In this document: positions 47,401 to 59,100 of the stretch, piece by piece
Layout of the letters: each line of letters begins with the position of its first letter
How positions within the stretch are numbered: the first letter of the stretch is position 1
Source: Breviolum minutum Mf 1.05b.01
Lineage: Eukaryota; Sar; Dinophyceae; Suessiales; Symbiodiniaceae
Reading direction: 5' to 3'
Assembly: GCA_000507305.1 (NCBI GenBank)
Contig: DF239574.1
Span: forward strand, 89,531-153,530
DNA: 64,000 nt
The notes under the pieces: generated by a model
The model's database searches: none
Told to the model about the DNA's origin: nothing
What the model saw: only the letters and a program-made list of their open reading frames with translations
Made by a program: the position numbers and the translations under genes

Positions 47401-48384
47401 CTTGATCCAAGTACTGCTTCCAAAATGGATGGTCGCTCTGTTTCTATGTGTTTTTTTTTGGTTGAGAAAAAGTGGGCAGAAACAAAACAGAAACCAAATA
47501 ACATGAAATAACCAAGTTGGGATGATGATGAAATGGACATTTTCATACATTTTCTTCCATGAAATTTGCTGGAAACCGTCGGTTTTTGCCTTTTCCAATG
47601 ATTTGGAGGCCAATCGGTGTGCGATTTGGAAGAGCCAGAGGTGCCAATCTGAGACTGTCTGACGTGCGTTTCACTCATGAAAAGGCAACCCTCTAAAACA
47701 GGTGAAAGGGCGAAGATGTTGAATGCATGATGAGAATATGATAACTTGATACAGTAATACTTCATTATCATTATTTCATTATTATACTGTTCTGATATCA
47801 GCTTGGAAATTATCTTCGGCCAAAAGATCTGAAAACCAACGGACCGGCACTGCAACTCCATTTGTATCTGACAGGAGGTGCCTGCATCCATTCCTGCAGT
47901 GAACGATGCAGATGATCCTGAGCGACTGGCAACTGCGGCAGAAGATAGTGATAGCGACCAGGTGGCGTCGTTTTGTTGCGGGTGGATCTTCTGATCTTCA
48001 AATCCTAGAACCCCTCCAAGATGGGTGAAAGGCAGCAGATTCTTTGCATTGTTAGGTGATTTTTAATGATTTTCAAAGTCTGTTGATGGGGAAGTGTTGG
48101 CATAGTTCATTAGGAAGGTGATAGTTCATTAGGATTGTGATACCTGAAAGGTCAGAGGCATCATTGAAAACTTGTCAAATATGGGGCTGAACGGCATATT
48201 GTTCGGCGTGTTTATGGCATTTTGTGATCATTTCCAATCCTCCCAAATTTGGAAGGAGCAAGAAGCAACGCATCCGTCCTGCTTTTCGAGAGCGGTACAC
48301 TTTCCTCACAACGAAAAAAAACAAAAGTCGAAATGGACATCGAACACAGAGACCACTGGCTACCTGAATCTTGTCAGCATTTGA
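41447..48384 (+). CDS. Intron-rich gene with charged coiled-coil-like segments, product not recognised
   Basis: Exon candidates are 41447-41492 (DERDQIEQQKLIEHF), 43390-43436 (AKTEELRRQDEALKR), 43644-43674 (SEAKRPKAVQ), 43883-43921 (VQIPKLELAASTK), 44361 to about 44406 (ETPATPLAVTSLPDLK), about 45291-45390 (ALNAPKHLFTNKTWTPWNRM), 46665-46742 (SIPHNLAQLAMAELDED), 46981 to about 47080 (FAARMASLVDALDRQPAFQP), 47875-47961 (EVPASIPAVNDADDPERLAT) and 48256-48384 (EQEATHPSCFSRAV, with stop). Phases agree for the run 43390 to 45291, for 46665 to 46981 and for 47875 to 48256. All acceptors are AG|G. The join after 47080 needs a GA donor, as does 41492. The charged heptad-like start suggests a coiled coil. 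The gap from 41.5 to 43.4 kb is unresolved. Confidence 0.5.
42970..43020. repeat. (GAAC)n/(GAAT)n tetranucleotide tract
   Basis: Four GAAC units followed by eight or so GAAT units, with related words continuing to about 43110. Minus-strand Ser/Phe/Ile/His-rich frames are artefacts of it. Confidence 0.95.
44582..44643. repeat. Direct repeat of TTTGTGAATCAATCATTTGA
   Basis: Two perfect copies about 39 bp apart, each ending GATG. This is a local tandem duplication within an intron of the 41.4-48.4 kb gene. Confidence 0.85.
44827..44927. mobile_element. MITE-2 copy (intron)
   Basis: Ends ACTGTTGATGGCTGAAATCC and GGATTTCTGAACCATCAACA are inverted, with TA on both flanks. The interior contains GGCTAACCACCTGGGAAATA. 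It lies between exons 44361 and 45291. Confidence 0.88.
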
Positions 48385-48472
48385 AGGATTTTTGGAGTGT
48401 CAATAAAGCAAAGGTCATGGTGATTTGTATGTGATTAATTGATTCTTTGTCTCAATCATTGTGGCTTAGACA

Positions 48473-48576
48473 TACCCTCCTGAAAACTAACATATCCCTC
48501 ATCCCTCCCAAAGGGACCATTGTTGATGATTTTCTTTTTCCCCAGATGGGATTTTTTGTTAGTTCCCTGGAAAGTA
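48473..48576. mobile_element. MITE-3 copy
   Basis: Left end TACCCTCCTGAAAACTAACA; right end TTGTTAGTTCCCTGGAAAGTA. The inverted ends are imperfect and flanked by TA. Confidence 0.75.
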
Positions 48577-49450
48577 GTAGACATAGGCTCTTGAATTTAG
48601 GCCTCCAGCATCCAACGGAACTTGTTGGGCCTCCAACATCCAACTGCCGTTGGTGCCATGCTTTGAAGCATCCCATTCTTTTAAGGAAAGCACATTTAAC
48701 CTCGTGTTCATGGAATAAATATGGCGATCACCAGGTGAGGTTGGTAGTGTTTATCCCATTAGTTACAATTTTTTAAAAGCATCCTAGGGGGTTGTTTGGG
48801 ATATTGGAATGTGTTAGTCGGCGATTGGAATAGACCTATATTAGTCGGCGTTTCAGCGCCGTCTCGTTTGGGATTTCTGAACCATCAACAGTATCTATTC
48901 TGAGATCTAAACCACACGCACTCAAAGGTTCATGGGGTCGAAGTTGCCGCTGGGATCCGTTGGGTCCTTTGACGTGAAATCGACCGAAACTGCAGTTGAA
49001 ACCGCTGTCAGTGTGCCAAATGAAAAGATGAAAAAACCCTGGTGGTTTAGGTTGTATAGGGGATTATACTACCCAATTATATGGGGATTTTCATGAGCCA
49101 ATATAAGGATCCCTATAAACCAACCAGTATAATGGAAAGCAGGAGGTTTTTTTTCGTAGCTCAAATGAAAAGATGGCGCGACCTGCATTTATTGGTTTAT
49201 TTTTGGGCTCCACAAATAAACTGCTGAATTGCAACATGTACTCCCTAGGTGGGTATAGTTCAACAGAGACCCAACCATGAGCATGTTGCCAACCATGAGC
49301 GTGTTGTAGCTCAGGACGGAGCTGTTGCTTGGAAGGCGCACTTGTCGACACCTATGTTGCACACAATTTTATCATATTTTATCATGGATTTAAGTAGGAT
49401 TTGTATGGATATGTGATGTTACATCCTTAGTGTATCTGGGTGTCATATCA

Positions 49451-49736
49451 TACACCCCTGAAAACTCACAGCTGGAACCCCAAAAATGCATGGTTTTTCC
49501 AGTTTTTTTTTCTCTCCTCAGCTCATCCGAAGCTCCGTTGCAGGAAGCACTTTGATGCTGCTCCTGAACTCAAAGAGGCAACAGAACAAGAGTGGGGTGA
49601 ACAATTTTGTGTTGGAAGATGTTCATATATTTTTACTAAAACCAACATCAATTTCGCCCCTGAAAATGGATGATTGGAAGACGATCCTGTTGGGATAACC
49701 TATTTTTCAGGCGCTATGTTAGTTTCAGGGAGTGCA
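49451..49736. mobile_element. MITE-3 ends bracketing a 280-bp segment
   Basis: TACACCCCTGAAAACTCACA at the left is the inverse of CTATGTTAGTTTCAGGGAGTG at the right, but the spacing is far longer than other copies. A second MITE-3 core (CCCCTGAAAATGGATGATTG) starts near 49657. It is either two overlapping partial copies or one copy carrying an insertion with a possible exon. Confidence 0.55.
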
Positions 49737-49875
49737 GCAGCATATTTTTTTTTGTAAGAACATTTTTTTTTGAGCCCAAAATTCATGGGTTTTCACCGAA
49801 ACAACAACAACATTTACGTTGAGTTGATGATGATCCGGCAATTTGCACCACTGATGGTCATGAAATAATCCACAA

Positions 49876-49876
49876 G

Positions 49877-49916
<40 letters not shown>
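49876..49916. repeat. (AAC)n microsatellite
   Basis: About 13 AAC units in the spacer before the V-ATPase gene. Confidence 0.95.
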
Positions 49917-50140
49917 GTGGATTTGCTTCCCATCTCATTGGCAGGTTAACAGACCTGAGGATCTGAATAGCTTAGACTGAAGGATCTGAAGAGCTTTCGT
50001 CAGTGATGACACGACATTTTTTGTACATAGAAAATAGGTGCTGAAAATTTTGACAATCAAACGACATTTCCCTTAGCTTGGAGTGCCTCCACAGAAGCCA
50101 AGAGTTTTTGCTAGTTGCGAGAAAAAAAAGCTCTCCAAAG

Positions 50141-53100
50141 ATGAAAAAAGGGCATCAGAAGTAAATAGAGTTGGTGTGAACAACAACTTCTATGGCCTTG
50201 CTTTCTGGCAGTTTTGTATCTTGAGTGGTTTTTCTTAACTTTGAATTCCATCTCCGCAGTTCCAAAATTTTGATCCTAGTTTTGATCCTTAGGGTTTCCG
50301 GTCCTATTTTTTTTTGGCCTTGCAACATGTTCCTTGGCTGACGGAGGGACGAGGGGTGGGGTCACAACTCGTCCATTTTTGTGTTGCTATCAGTTTTGCC
50401 TGGGGTTTCTAGCTGTACTAAGGTGGGTGGTTTCAAAGATGATTATTTGTTGGAAGTTTTCCGCAAAAAATTGGGGGAAATGAAATGGGAAAATCCCGAG
50501 GTCCACGGCTGCCGTCAATGCCGCTGCGGCCAGCCGCGATTATAAGGCCGCCATGGCGCATCTTTTTTTCATGTGTGGTAGATAGGTGATAAGGATCACC
50601 GTTAAAAGATGATATAAAGGCACCATTATGTACCTTTAGTAGATTTCAGGTATTTCTTGTTGCTGCTTATGTTTCAGGTTAAATTTTGCTGTTGTGTGTG
50701 TTTACATTGGATTCCCAACAACATGTCTATTTTCAAATGATGTCACGAAGCTCGCTAATTAATTAAACATGACGACGGTAACATGGCCGCCACGGGCCGT
50801 CATCGCAACGCGACAGGTCTACCCTCGTATTGATTACCGGACCATCACTGGTGTTGAGGCGGCGGCTACCCTCCCGAAGTTTCACATATAACCCCTACCT
50901 CCCGAAAAGGAAAGGATGGTCTTCCAACCAGCATTTTTCAGGGGCGAGCTGTTAAACTTCAGGGGTTTAACATGGTGTAGCAGTTTTTGTTGTTGCTGTT
51001 TTTTTGTTGGTATGTTAGCCGTACTCCACATGCATGACAGAACTTAGAACAGAACCGCTGCAGGGACCTCTAGTGATCATGGAGAATGTGAAGTTTCCCA
51101 CCTATGGCGTGGAGCCTCCAACAATCACGGGGGGGGGGGGCTTTGATTTTTTACTTCGTTGATGATGCTTCTCCGAAATCCTACAGCAATCAAACCACCC
51201 AACATGTATGAGTGAAACCCCGTGGCCCGTAATGGGAGATTGATATTCACTCACCATATTCAACTGGTGATCGGTTTCCGGATTTTTTCCATCAACGGTA
51301 TAATGATGCTGTGAAAAAAGCGGCGTTTGTCACACGTCACACGTCCTCCGTGGGTACCATCCAGTCAGCCTAAGGTGAGATTGTGAATGTGAACCTCTCG
51401 GCCTGGAACTTGGGGACGGAATTCTCGGGAATTTTTTTCCAATGACTACTCCCTTAGGTCCTTAGACTAATGATTTGGAGGTGGAGTTGGTATCCCATTT
51501 TTTTCCGCCATTTTTTTGAAAAGCAGATTCTCAGTTTCCTTGTTTTACGACATGTTTTTTTTTTTTTTTCTGAGGACGGCACTGTCCGTCAAGGACAGAT
51601 TTTGGAGGTGAACAAGAAGAAGGCTCATAGTGTGGCAAATGGAGACTAAATGTGCTTCTATATGCTTCTATATTGCAGTATATTGTTCGTGCAAATTTGC
51701 TTTCAAGCCTTATTTGGTGAGGAATTACTATCACTGCCAATGTACAGTATCAGTATCGATGTAAGTTTGTTGGCAACGGATCAAATCTTGGCATAGGAGT
51801 TGTTGGTGCATTTGATGGCAGGCAGTCGTGCAGGTGTTCGAGGGAACTAGCAACATTGATAACAGGCTGCGAACCTAGCTGTTTGAATTGTTATTCTAAC
51901 CCACGACGACTGACAAGAAAATGTGTCAAACTGACGTACCTCCTTTCTTTTTGCACAACTACATCACTATTCGCTATGTCATGTAGTCTTCATCTCCTAT
52001 CATCCTATGGAGGTGTAGGTGTGTAATGGTTTATTTCTTCATTTAATGCCAAAGACACATCTAGACACAACATACAAGATATACATTATTCAAAATATCT
52101 CGCAGATTTTAGTAGCAAGCCCTTTTTTTCCAACAATCTTGCCACCTTAAAAACGGTTGGAAATCAGACATGGCCCAAAACTTCCCCAAGGTGTTTTTTT
52201 TGGGCGTTGCCGTTGCCGTGTTGGTTCCGCCAAGGGATTGCCATATCGAGTTCACTGGTGACACCTTGAAGATGCCCATCTCTGATGATTTGATGGGTTC
52301 GAAACCTCGACGTTTGGTGGAGATGGAAGCAACCACTTGGGATGATAGCCACCTGAAGTGGTGATATAAATTTTCGTGGTGTATTCATAACTTTTCTAGG
52401 TATAGAATTGGACGTCTGTATGTATGTATAAAATCTGATTTCACCTAGAATCTCAAAAAAGAGTTTCATAGAGAATCTGTTTAGAAGTAATTAAGTAATT
52501 GTACAATACTTCTATAAATCTGAATTTGAATCATACTATGGACTTTTGTATGCTTGTATGTTTGCCAATCAATTAACGTTGATGCACAGCAAGTCCAAAA
52601 CAGGTCGAGCCTTCAATGGATCTGGAAAGCCCATCGACAAGGGGTGCCTTGGCCACAGCCATGAACGACCCATCCATGCATATATCCATTGATTTTGTAA
52701 GATGGATTGAGATTATATATACAACGTATACAACCCCCAAAAAACCGGAGATTTCACAGATGATTTATAGATACAAACAAATTTTCATGAGAACTCTCAT
52801 GACCTAAATCCGGTACCATCAGCGACCCGGAAAATGAAGAGGCCAACAGTCTTGGCAGAAGAGTTCCTGGATATCAACGGAGCTCCACTGAACCCTAAGC
52901 TGCATGGCAGAATTCGTGATGTCAACGTGTTGACGGGGAAATTTCTGCCAAAGCAACGAAACGGAAACTTATGATTTCCAAAACACATTGACAAAAAAAC
53001 TACCTTTGGCAGTGAGTTGATTGTATTTAAAATGTTGTATGTTTTGATTTTTTGGTTTCTAAAATGAGCTTGTTTTTTTCCTCAAAAATCCAAGATTCTC

Positions 53101-56100
53101 CAATCATTTCTTTTTGGATAGCAACTCTAAACACCCAACTCTCAGGTCCCGGGTCTATCCCAAGGAGATGATTCAGTGGAAGCCTCAGGGTTTGGAAAAC
53201 GGTTGAACATCAAGTGACTAATGGAACTACACCCTGGTAAACTAACATAGCTGGCTGGAAAATGGATCCTTTGATGGTGTAGAATTACCTATTGAAAAAG
53301 AGGGATATTCCAGCCTGCGACCTGTTAGTTTACCAGAGGGTAATGGATAACCCCCACCGAAGTTTAACAATGAGTTTATCCCTGGTAAGTTACCTTAGTT
53401 CTGAAATGGGAAAGGAAGGAAAGGATCGTCTTCCTTTACCACCATTTTTCAGGGGCAAACTCGCGGTTAAACTTCCCGGGGGTGGTATTCTGGTCAAATT
53501 AGCTCACACGACCTCACAACGGCCAAGGTAGCGCAGGCGTTTCGGGAAATCCCCTTAGGATATCTAGGTTGGTGGCATATCATAATTTGGCCAGACTAAT
53601 GGATTGTTACGATATCTCACACATCCGTTAGGATAATATCCTATGGTATCCTATGGTGACAAGGAAACAAACATCTGCACTTTACAGGATCCAGCAGGAG
53701 TTTGCAGGGTTTTAAATAAAACATGATCAATTCAATTAAAGACAAATTTACTGAGAGTTGAGTTGAGCCCTGCCATGATGAGGACAGGAATTAGTGCCAT
53801 CGACACCATGAACTCTGTGGTGCGTGGGCAGAAGTTGCCTCTCTTCTCTGTTGGGGGGCCTGTGGATGGACGTTATTGCCATTTTCAGCTGAGTTGTCTG
53901 GCCATCGAAAAGTTTACCAGTTGAACATTTAGGATTTTTTGAAAAATCCTTTCTCTACACATATTTCATCCTCCTTTACAGTACTTTTTTTGGGTCTATG
54001 AAATGAAATTCCTTTTCACATTTCTCCATTTTTACCGATATTTTGGACTCCTGGTGTTGTTTTTCACCTGTCCAACAATGTGGATTTGATGTACTACCAG
54101 GGTCAATTCATCGTGAAGCGAACCTGAGGCTGCCGGTCTTCCACACAACGAGATTGCTGCACAGGTGTTGGCTCTTGATTGATGCGAGAAACACGGGATT
54201 TCCAGATGTGTTAATAGCAGTTCAATAGCCAACATCTTAGAATTTAAAGAGATCAGACGTATCTTCACTGAAACACTAGCCAAGATAAATAAGATCACTT
54301 GAACATGATTTGTAGATCTTCATGACTTCAAGTTTAGCCTTTGGCAACAAGTAGAACTTTCTTCACTTTCCTCAGAGATTGGAGGTGTGTCGACAAGCAT
54401 CCCTCGTGAAGGGCAAGGATGTGCGACACCTCAGTTTCAGACAGGTTGCATGGTGATATTTCATGATGCAAACACAAACAGAAGCAACTACCTTAAGTCT
54501 CAAGGCTTAATATGATTCCATGATACAGAACGTAGAATGTTCAAGATTACTTCTTTTTCTTTGCTGATGATGTTGAGTGTTGTAAGTATTTCTTGTTTTG
54601 CAGGTGACGGACCACTCACAGGAAAACTTTAGCATTGTCTTCGGAGCCATGGGTTTGAAGCTCAGACAGTCCCCATGAATCGCCAATCATCGATGTCATC
54701 CACCCGCACCGTCCGTTTCATCCGCATCGCGATGGCCTTCCTAAGGTGTCAACATGGAGACGGCACGTTTCTTTAGGAACGACTTTGAAGAGTTCGGATT
54801 CCCAAAGGTTGATAATGGTTGATGGTTGATGGTTGATGAGGTGTACCGGATACCCTTTTTGATTCGCTTTCCCCATGGAGGAACTGGGTTGAAGAGTAGA
54901 ATCATGTTTTTTTTTCAAATATGATCAGGAATAGCACTACAGTACCACGTTCAAGGTCAAAAGTATTGTCTTCAGCCAACTGTGAGGATTCAGATATGCA
55001 ATCATATCACATCATATCATATGACACACATCTTTTGCATTCTTTTGTCATATTATCATATGTCCAACAGCACATCATGCCATTTCAGTTTGTGTTTCCA
55101 TGTTTATCAACTTTAGCTACTTATATTTCTGCAAAAACATCAAAGATGTGGCGTGAACCCAACGTCGATTCACGTTTGTTTGAGGAACGGTTCCATGGAG
55201 AATGTGGTGCTCTTCATGAACTTAGCAAATGCAAATCACCTCAGACGGTCATCCCGTGTTGCCAGTTGAGGATGTCGCAGCATGGTAAAAGTTATGGAAC
55301 AGTTGCTGCTGGTTCACTACAGCTTGAGATCCTTACAATTGAATGGTGACCATGACCATATGATCATGAATCATGAACATTTCATGAGATTTGGAAGATG
55401 ACCCTAGGAACTAATGTCGGCGCACAATCAGATTCTGGTCGTTTTGTTCATGTGTTTAAGTCCTTTTTGGCTAGGAGCTTGCACCTGAAAAGAACAATTC
55501 GACGGTCTCATAGTGGGAGACTGCATGAAAGGTGCAAACATATTCTGGATGAACATTGGATGCACATTGGAATTTGTTACAGTGTTCAAGCAATAAAAGC
55601 TCTATATAAGTCATCTTAGACTTTTGACCAAAATTCTCTACACCATACTGCCACACGATTGAAAAACCCCGGACATTTGCAATCTTTACAGTTCTTAAAG
55701 AGTTTATGCACTCTTCTACAGCTTGCATCCCTCTATGTTTCTGGATGCTTTAAAAAAGAATATGTAAAGATATAGGAGTTGGTGGTTTCAAATATTTTTT
55801 TCAATGTTCATCCCTAATTTGTGGAAAATGGACTAATATTAATATTTTTCAAAGGGGTTGGTTCAACCACCAACTAGTGAATATGAATGATTCCATATTT
55901 CTTCACGATCGGATCACATTTTCATCGGTAGCAAAAACTCACTGCCGAGGATCCCACCATTGAGCGTATTGTCACGCCTCGATTGGCCTTGACCACGGCG
56001 GAATACTTCGCGTGGGGCGTCCGAAGAGAGAGGGTTTGGGTTTGATATGGGTGTTTCCGAAAATAGTGGGGTTTTCCCCCCAAATCATCCATGGATTAAT

Positions 56101-59100
56101 AGGGTTTTCCATTATTTTCACCATCCATTTTGGGGTACCCCTATTTTCAGAAACATCCATATGGTTTGATAGTAACAGGAAACAAAGGAGGTGACAGGGA
56201 TGGATTTGGTTATTTCCTCTTGGGTGGTGGCAACTCAAATATTTTTTTAAAATGTTCACCCCGGAACGCTGGGGTAAATGATCGAAAATTTGACGGTTGC
56301 ATCTTTTTCAATTGGGTTGGTTGAAACCACCCAACCAGTTTCTATTTGTTTATGATGTTAATTTCCGAATGTGAGGCCGTGATATCATGAAGATGAAATT
56401 TTACACGACTTGCCTTCAAGAAGACTGGATTCAGTGCAAACTGCGGGCCCAAAATGTTCCATCTTCTATTCAACTAATATGTTATGAGCGTCCCCTTGGA
56501 CTCAAAAAATTGGGGCTACAGAAAATTGTTAAAGTTATGTATTGAGAAATTATACAATGATATAGTATCAACCATCATTATCATATCATAGCTTTTCTTT
56601 TATGTTGTATATATTTTCAATAGCTGTTTCTGGTTCGCTTAATAGGTGGTAGGTGATATATAATCACCCAACTGGCAGTATATATCACTTATATATTGCC
56701 AATTGGGTGATTATATATCACCGATCCCACCTATTAAGGGAACCAGGAAACTCCATTGATATCCAAGTCACAGCACAACCAAGTTGGGATCAAAAACCGA
56801 GGTACACGCGCGAGCAGCACGTTGTGGCCTCATTGGATCAACTCAAAGCAGTCTTTCCTTCGGCAATGGATTTGTTGTAGAGAAATTCTTATTTACAAAA
56901 TGGATATTCAAAAAAGGAGATAGATTAGATACAGTAATAGATACTGCATGTGTTTGGTAAACATGCACTTGACAACTTACCTGCCTCCTTTATGATTCCT
57001 CATTCCTCACGAGATGTAGAGCAAGTTCCAAACAAAACTAGCATCAACTTTGACTAGTCCTCAAAGTTATGGGTCAGCATTGCAAATATTCGTTTTTGAT
57101 ACAGAGAAGATATTGATGGAAGCGGGAAGCATGCATGATTCCACTCTGGTAACTTGATAGTTGTGCATATCACTATGCAATGTATACTAAGAGGTGGTTT
57201 TAAATATGTATGTTTTTCAGCCCAAAAATTGGGGGAAGATGAACCCATTTTGAGGTTCGCATATTTTTCAAATGGGTGGGTTCAACCACCAAGTAGTATA
57301 GAGTTGATGCATTGAAGAAGACCAGGTCTTTGTGATCCTCACAGACATGAGCTCCTATGCCGATGCTTTGCGAGAGGCACGAGATTTTTTTTTTCTCCAC
57401 CCCCGGGCCCCGTAGAGGGATAAACTGGGATCAGAATTGGTTGATGGGAGAAGTTGTGCTCTACAGCTGATATTTTCATATACTGTACTGTATAAATAAT
57501 ATTTACTGTAGTAAATTAATATACATTCTTGATACACCCATATGCCACATATCTATTGGTTGATTTTTGATACACCCCATTCATGCCTCACAAAAACACA
57601 TCTTGTTCACTCAGCTATCAAAGTCTGGATCACCAGGTGTCTGCAGCACGAGAAGAGGTGCCAGGACGACGAGGATACCCTGGATACATGTGCCCCATGG
57701 GATCCATAGTGCTACGTTCTTAAGAATGTCCTGAACATACCCAACACAGCAATCAGACCAAAACAGCTTACAGACGAAAAAATGGGAGAGGCATATAAGG
57801 ATTTATTGATTGAACATGGCAATTTTCATTCATTTTTCTATCAGTTTTGTGGGTCAAAAAAAAAGCTCTGCAGTCGTCCTTGGGTTTGTTTTCTGGTTTT
57901 CCAGCTGGTCTTGGATGGCTGGAAACTGCAGGTACACAGTCAAGGCCTTAATATCTCCATGTTCCCCGCATTGCTTCCTTTCAAGACATTTGTTTTTCCT
58001 TGTTGATATGGCAAATTGTTTCAATTCCAGGAGATTGAAGAACAAGATAATTGTGATTAGACTTTAGACATCACTGGCGCTGTGGTTTGGATGCTCAATA
58101 TGTATGATGTACCATCGCCCTGGATCGCTATTGTAACTTGGGTCGAAGATAGGCTGCAAAACACGAGCACTAAGGACCTGTCGACCATCTACGAGCGCGC
58201 TGGCCGTGTTGAGGGTCGTCTGAAGCTCAATAGATTGGCCTTTGTGACCCAAGATGGAATCCATGGTGGATCATTGATGTTTCTGACTTAGCTCACATAT
58301 CTAGCTCAGAATTCACAGTTTCTGCCGTAGCTAGTAGCTCACATCTCTAGCTCACACCCTCTGATTTTTTGTTTTGTGTATTGGATCAACAACTCAGCGT
58401 AAAAGCAAAAAAGATCGGTGCAGGTAACGGATCCATCACCCAGTTTCCCATTCTTACGATGCCTAACGATGTGCGGAGCTTACTGAAAGTGGCCGTTGTT
58501 TCCATATATTACTTTTTTTGTCCTTGTTCTTGCTTGACTTAGCTGCACTCTTGGCAGGATTATAGGGTTACCGCAACGTTTCATATTAGGGAAATGGTTG
58601 GGTAACCCCTTATCATCCTGTACCTGCAGCTAGAAGTTGACGATGTAGGTAAGATAGGCTTCGTTCCCCTGCGGAGCTGCATGTTGTTGTTCCAAGGATA
58701 TTACCCATCCAATTCCAGACTTGACGGGATACATCACTGAGGGACAGGCGGGTGTTTGTTTCAAGGGATGCGGTGATCGACAGGGTTTACATGGTGAATC
58801 TAATCAGGTATGAACGCAAAAACGCTAGTTATAAGGGGTAGCTGGCACACTTGGGGCTTCAGCCCAGGTGCAGATGATGAAAATTGTGTAAGATTTTGGT
58901 CATGTTTTGCCGGTATGATCGGCACAAGTTTTGCGGTGACCCTGTCGCTGTTCGTTAGGTGTTTGTTGATCGCGCCCTGCACAACAGACAGATCTATCCT
59001 CCAATCAACGTCCGAAATCCTAGGCACTCAGGTCTGAAGGGGGAAGATCTATGGTTACAACTGTCAACAGATACCAGTTGATGGTTCAGAAATCCCAAGG

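Larger units (their letters stand above)
48385..50140. other. Spacer upstream of V-ATPase B, rich in MITE pieces
   Basis: It contains a MITE-3 copy at 48473-48576, the right half of a MITE-2 at 48869-48893 (ends GAACCATCAACAGTAT) and MITE-3-like ends at 49451 and 49736. An (AAC)n tract lies at about 49876-49916. An open block at 49520-49606 could be an exon (frames read LIRSSVAGSTLML or HFDAAPELKEATEQEWG) but cannot be placed. Confidence 0.6.

Noticed and set aside
52797..52994. Minus-strand 65-codon frame
   Set aside because: Antisense to the V-ATPase B exon encoding [15 protein letters not shown].
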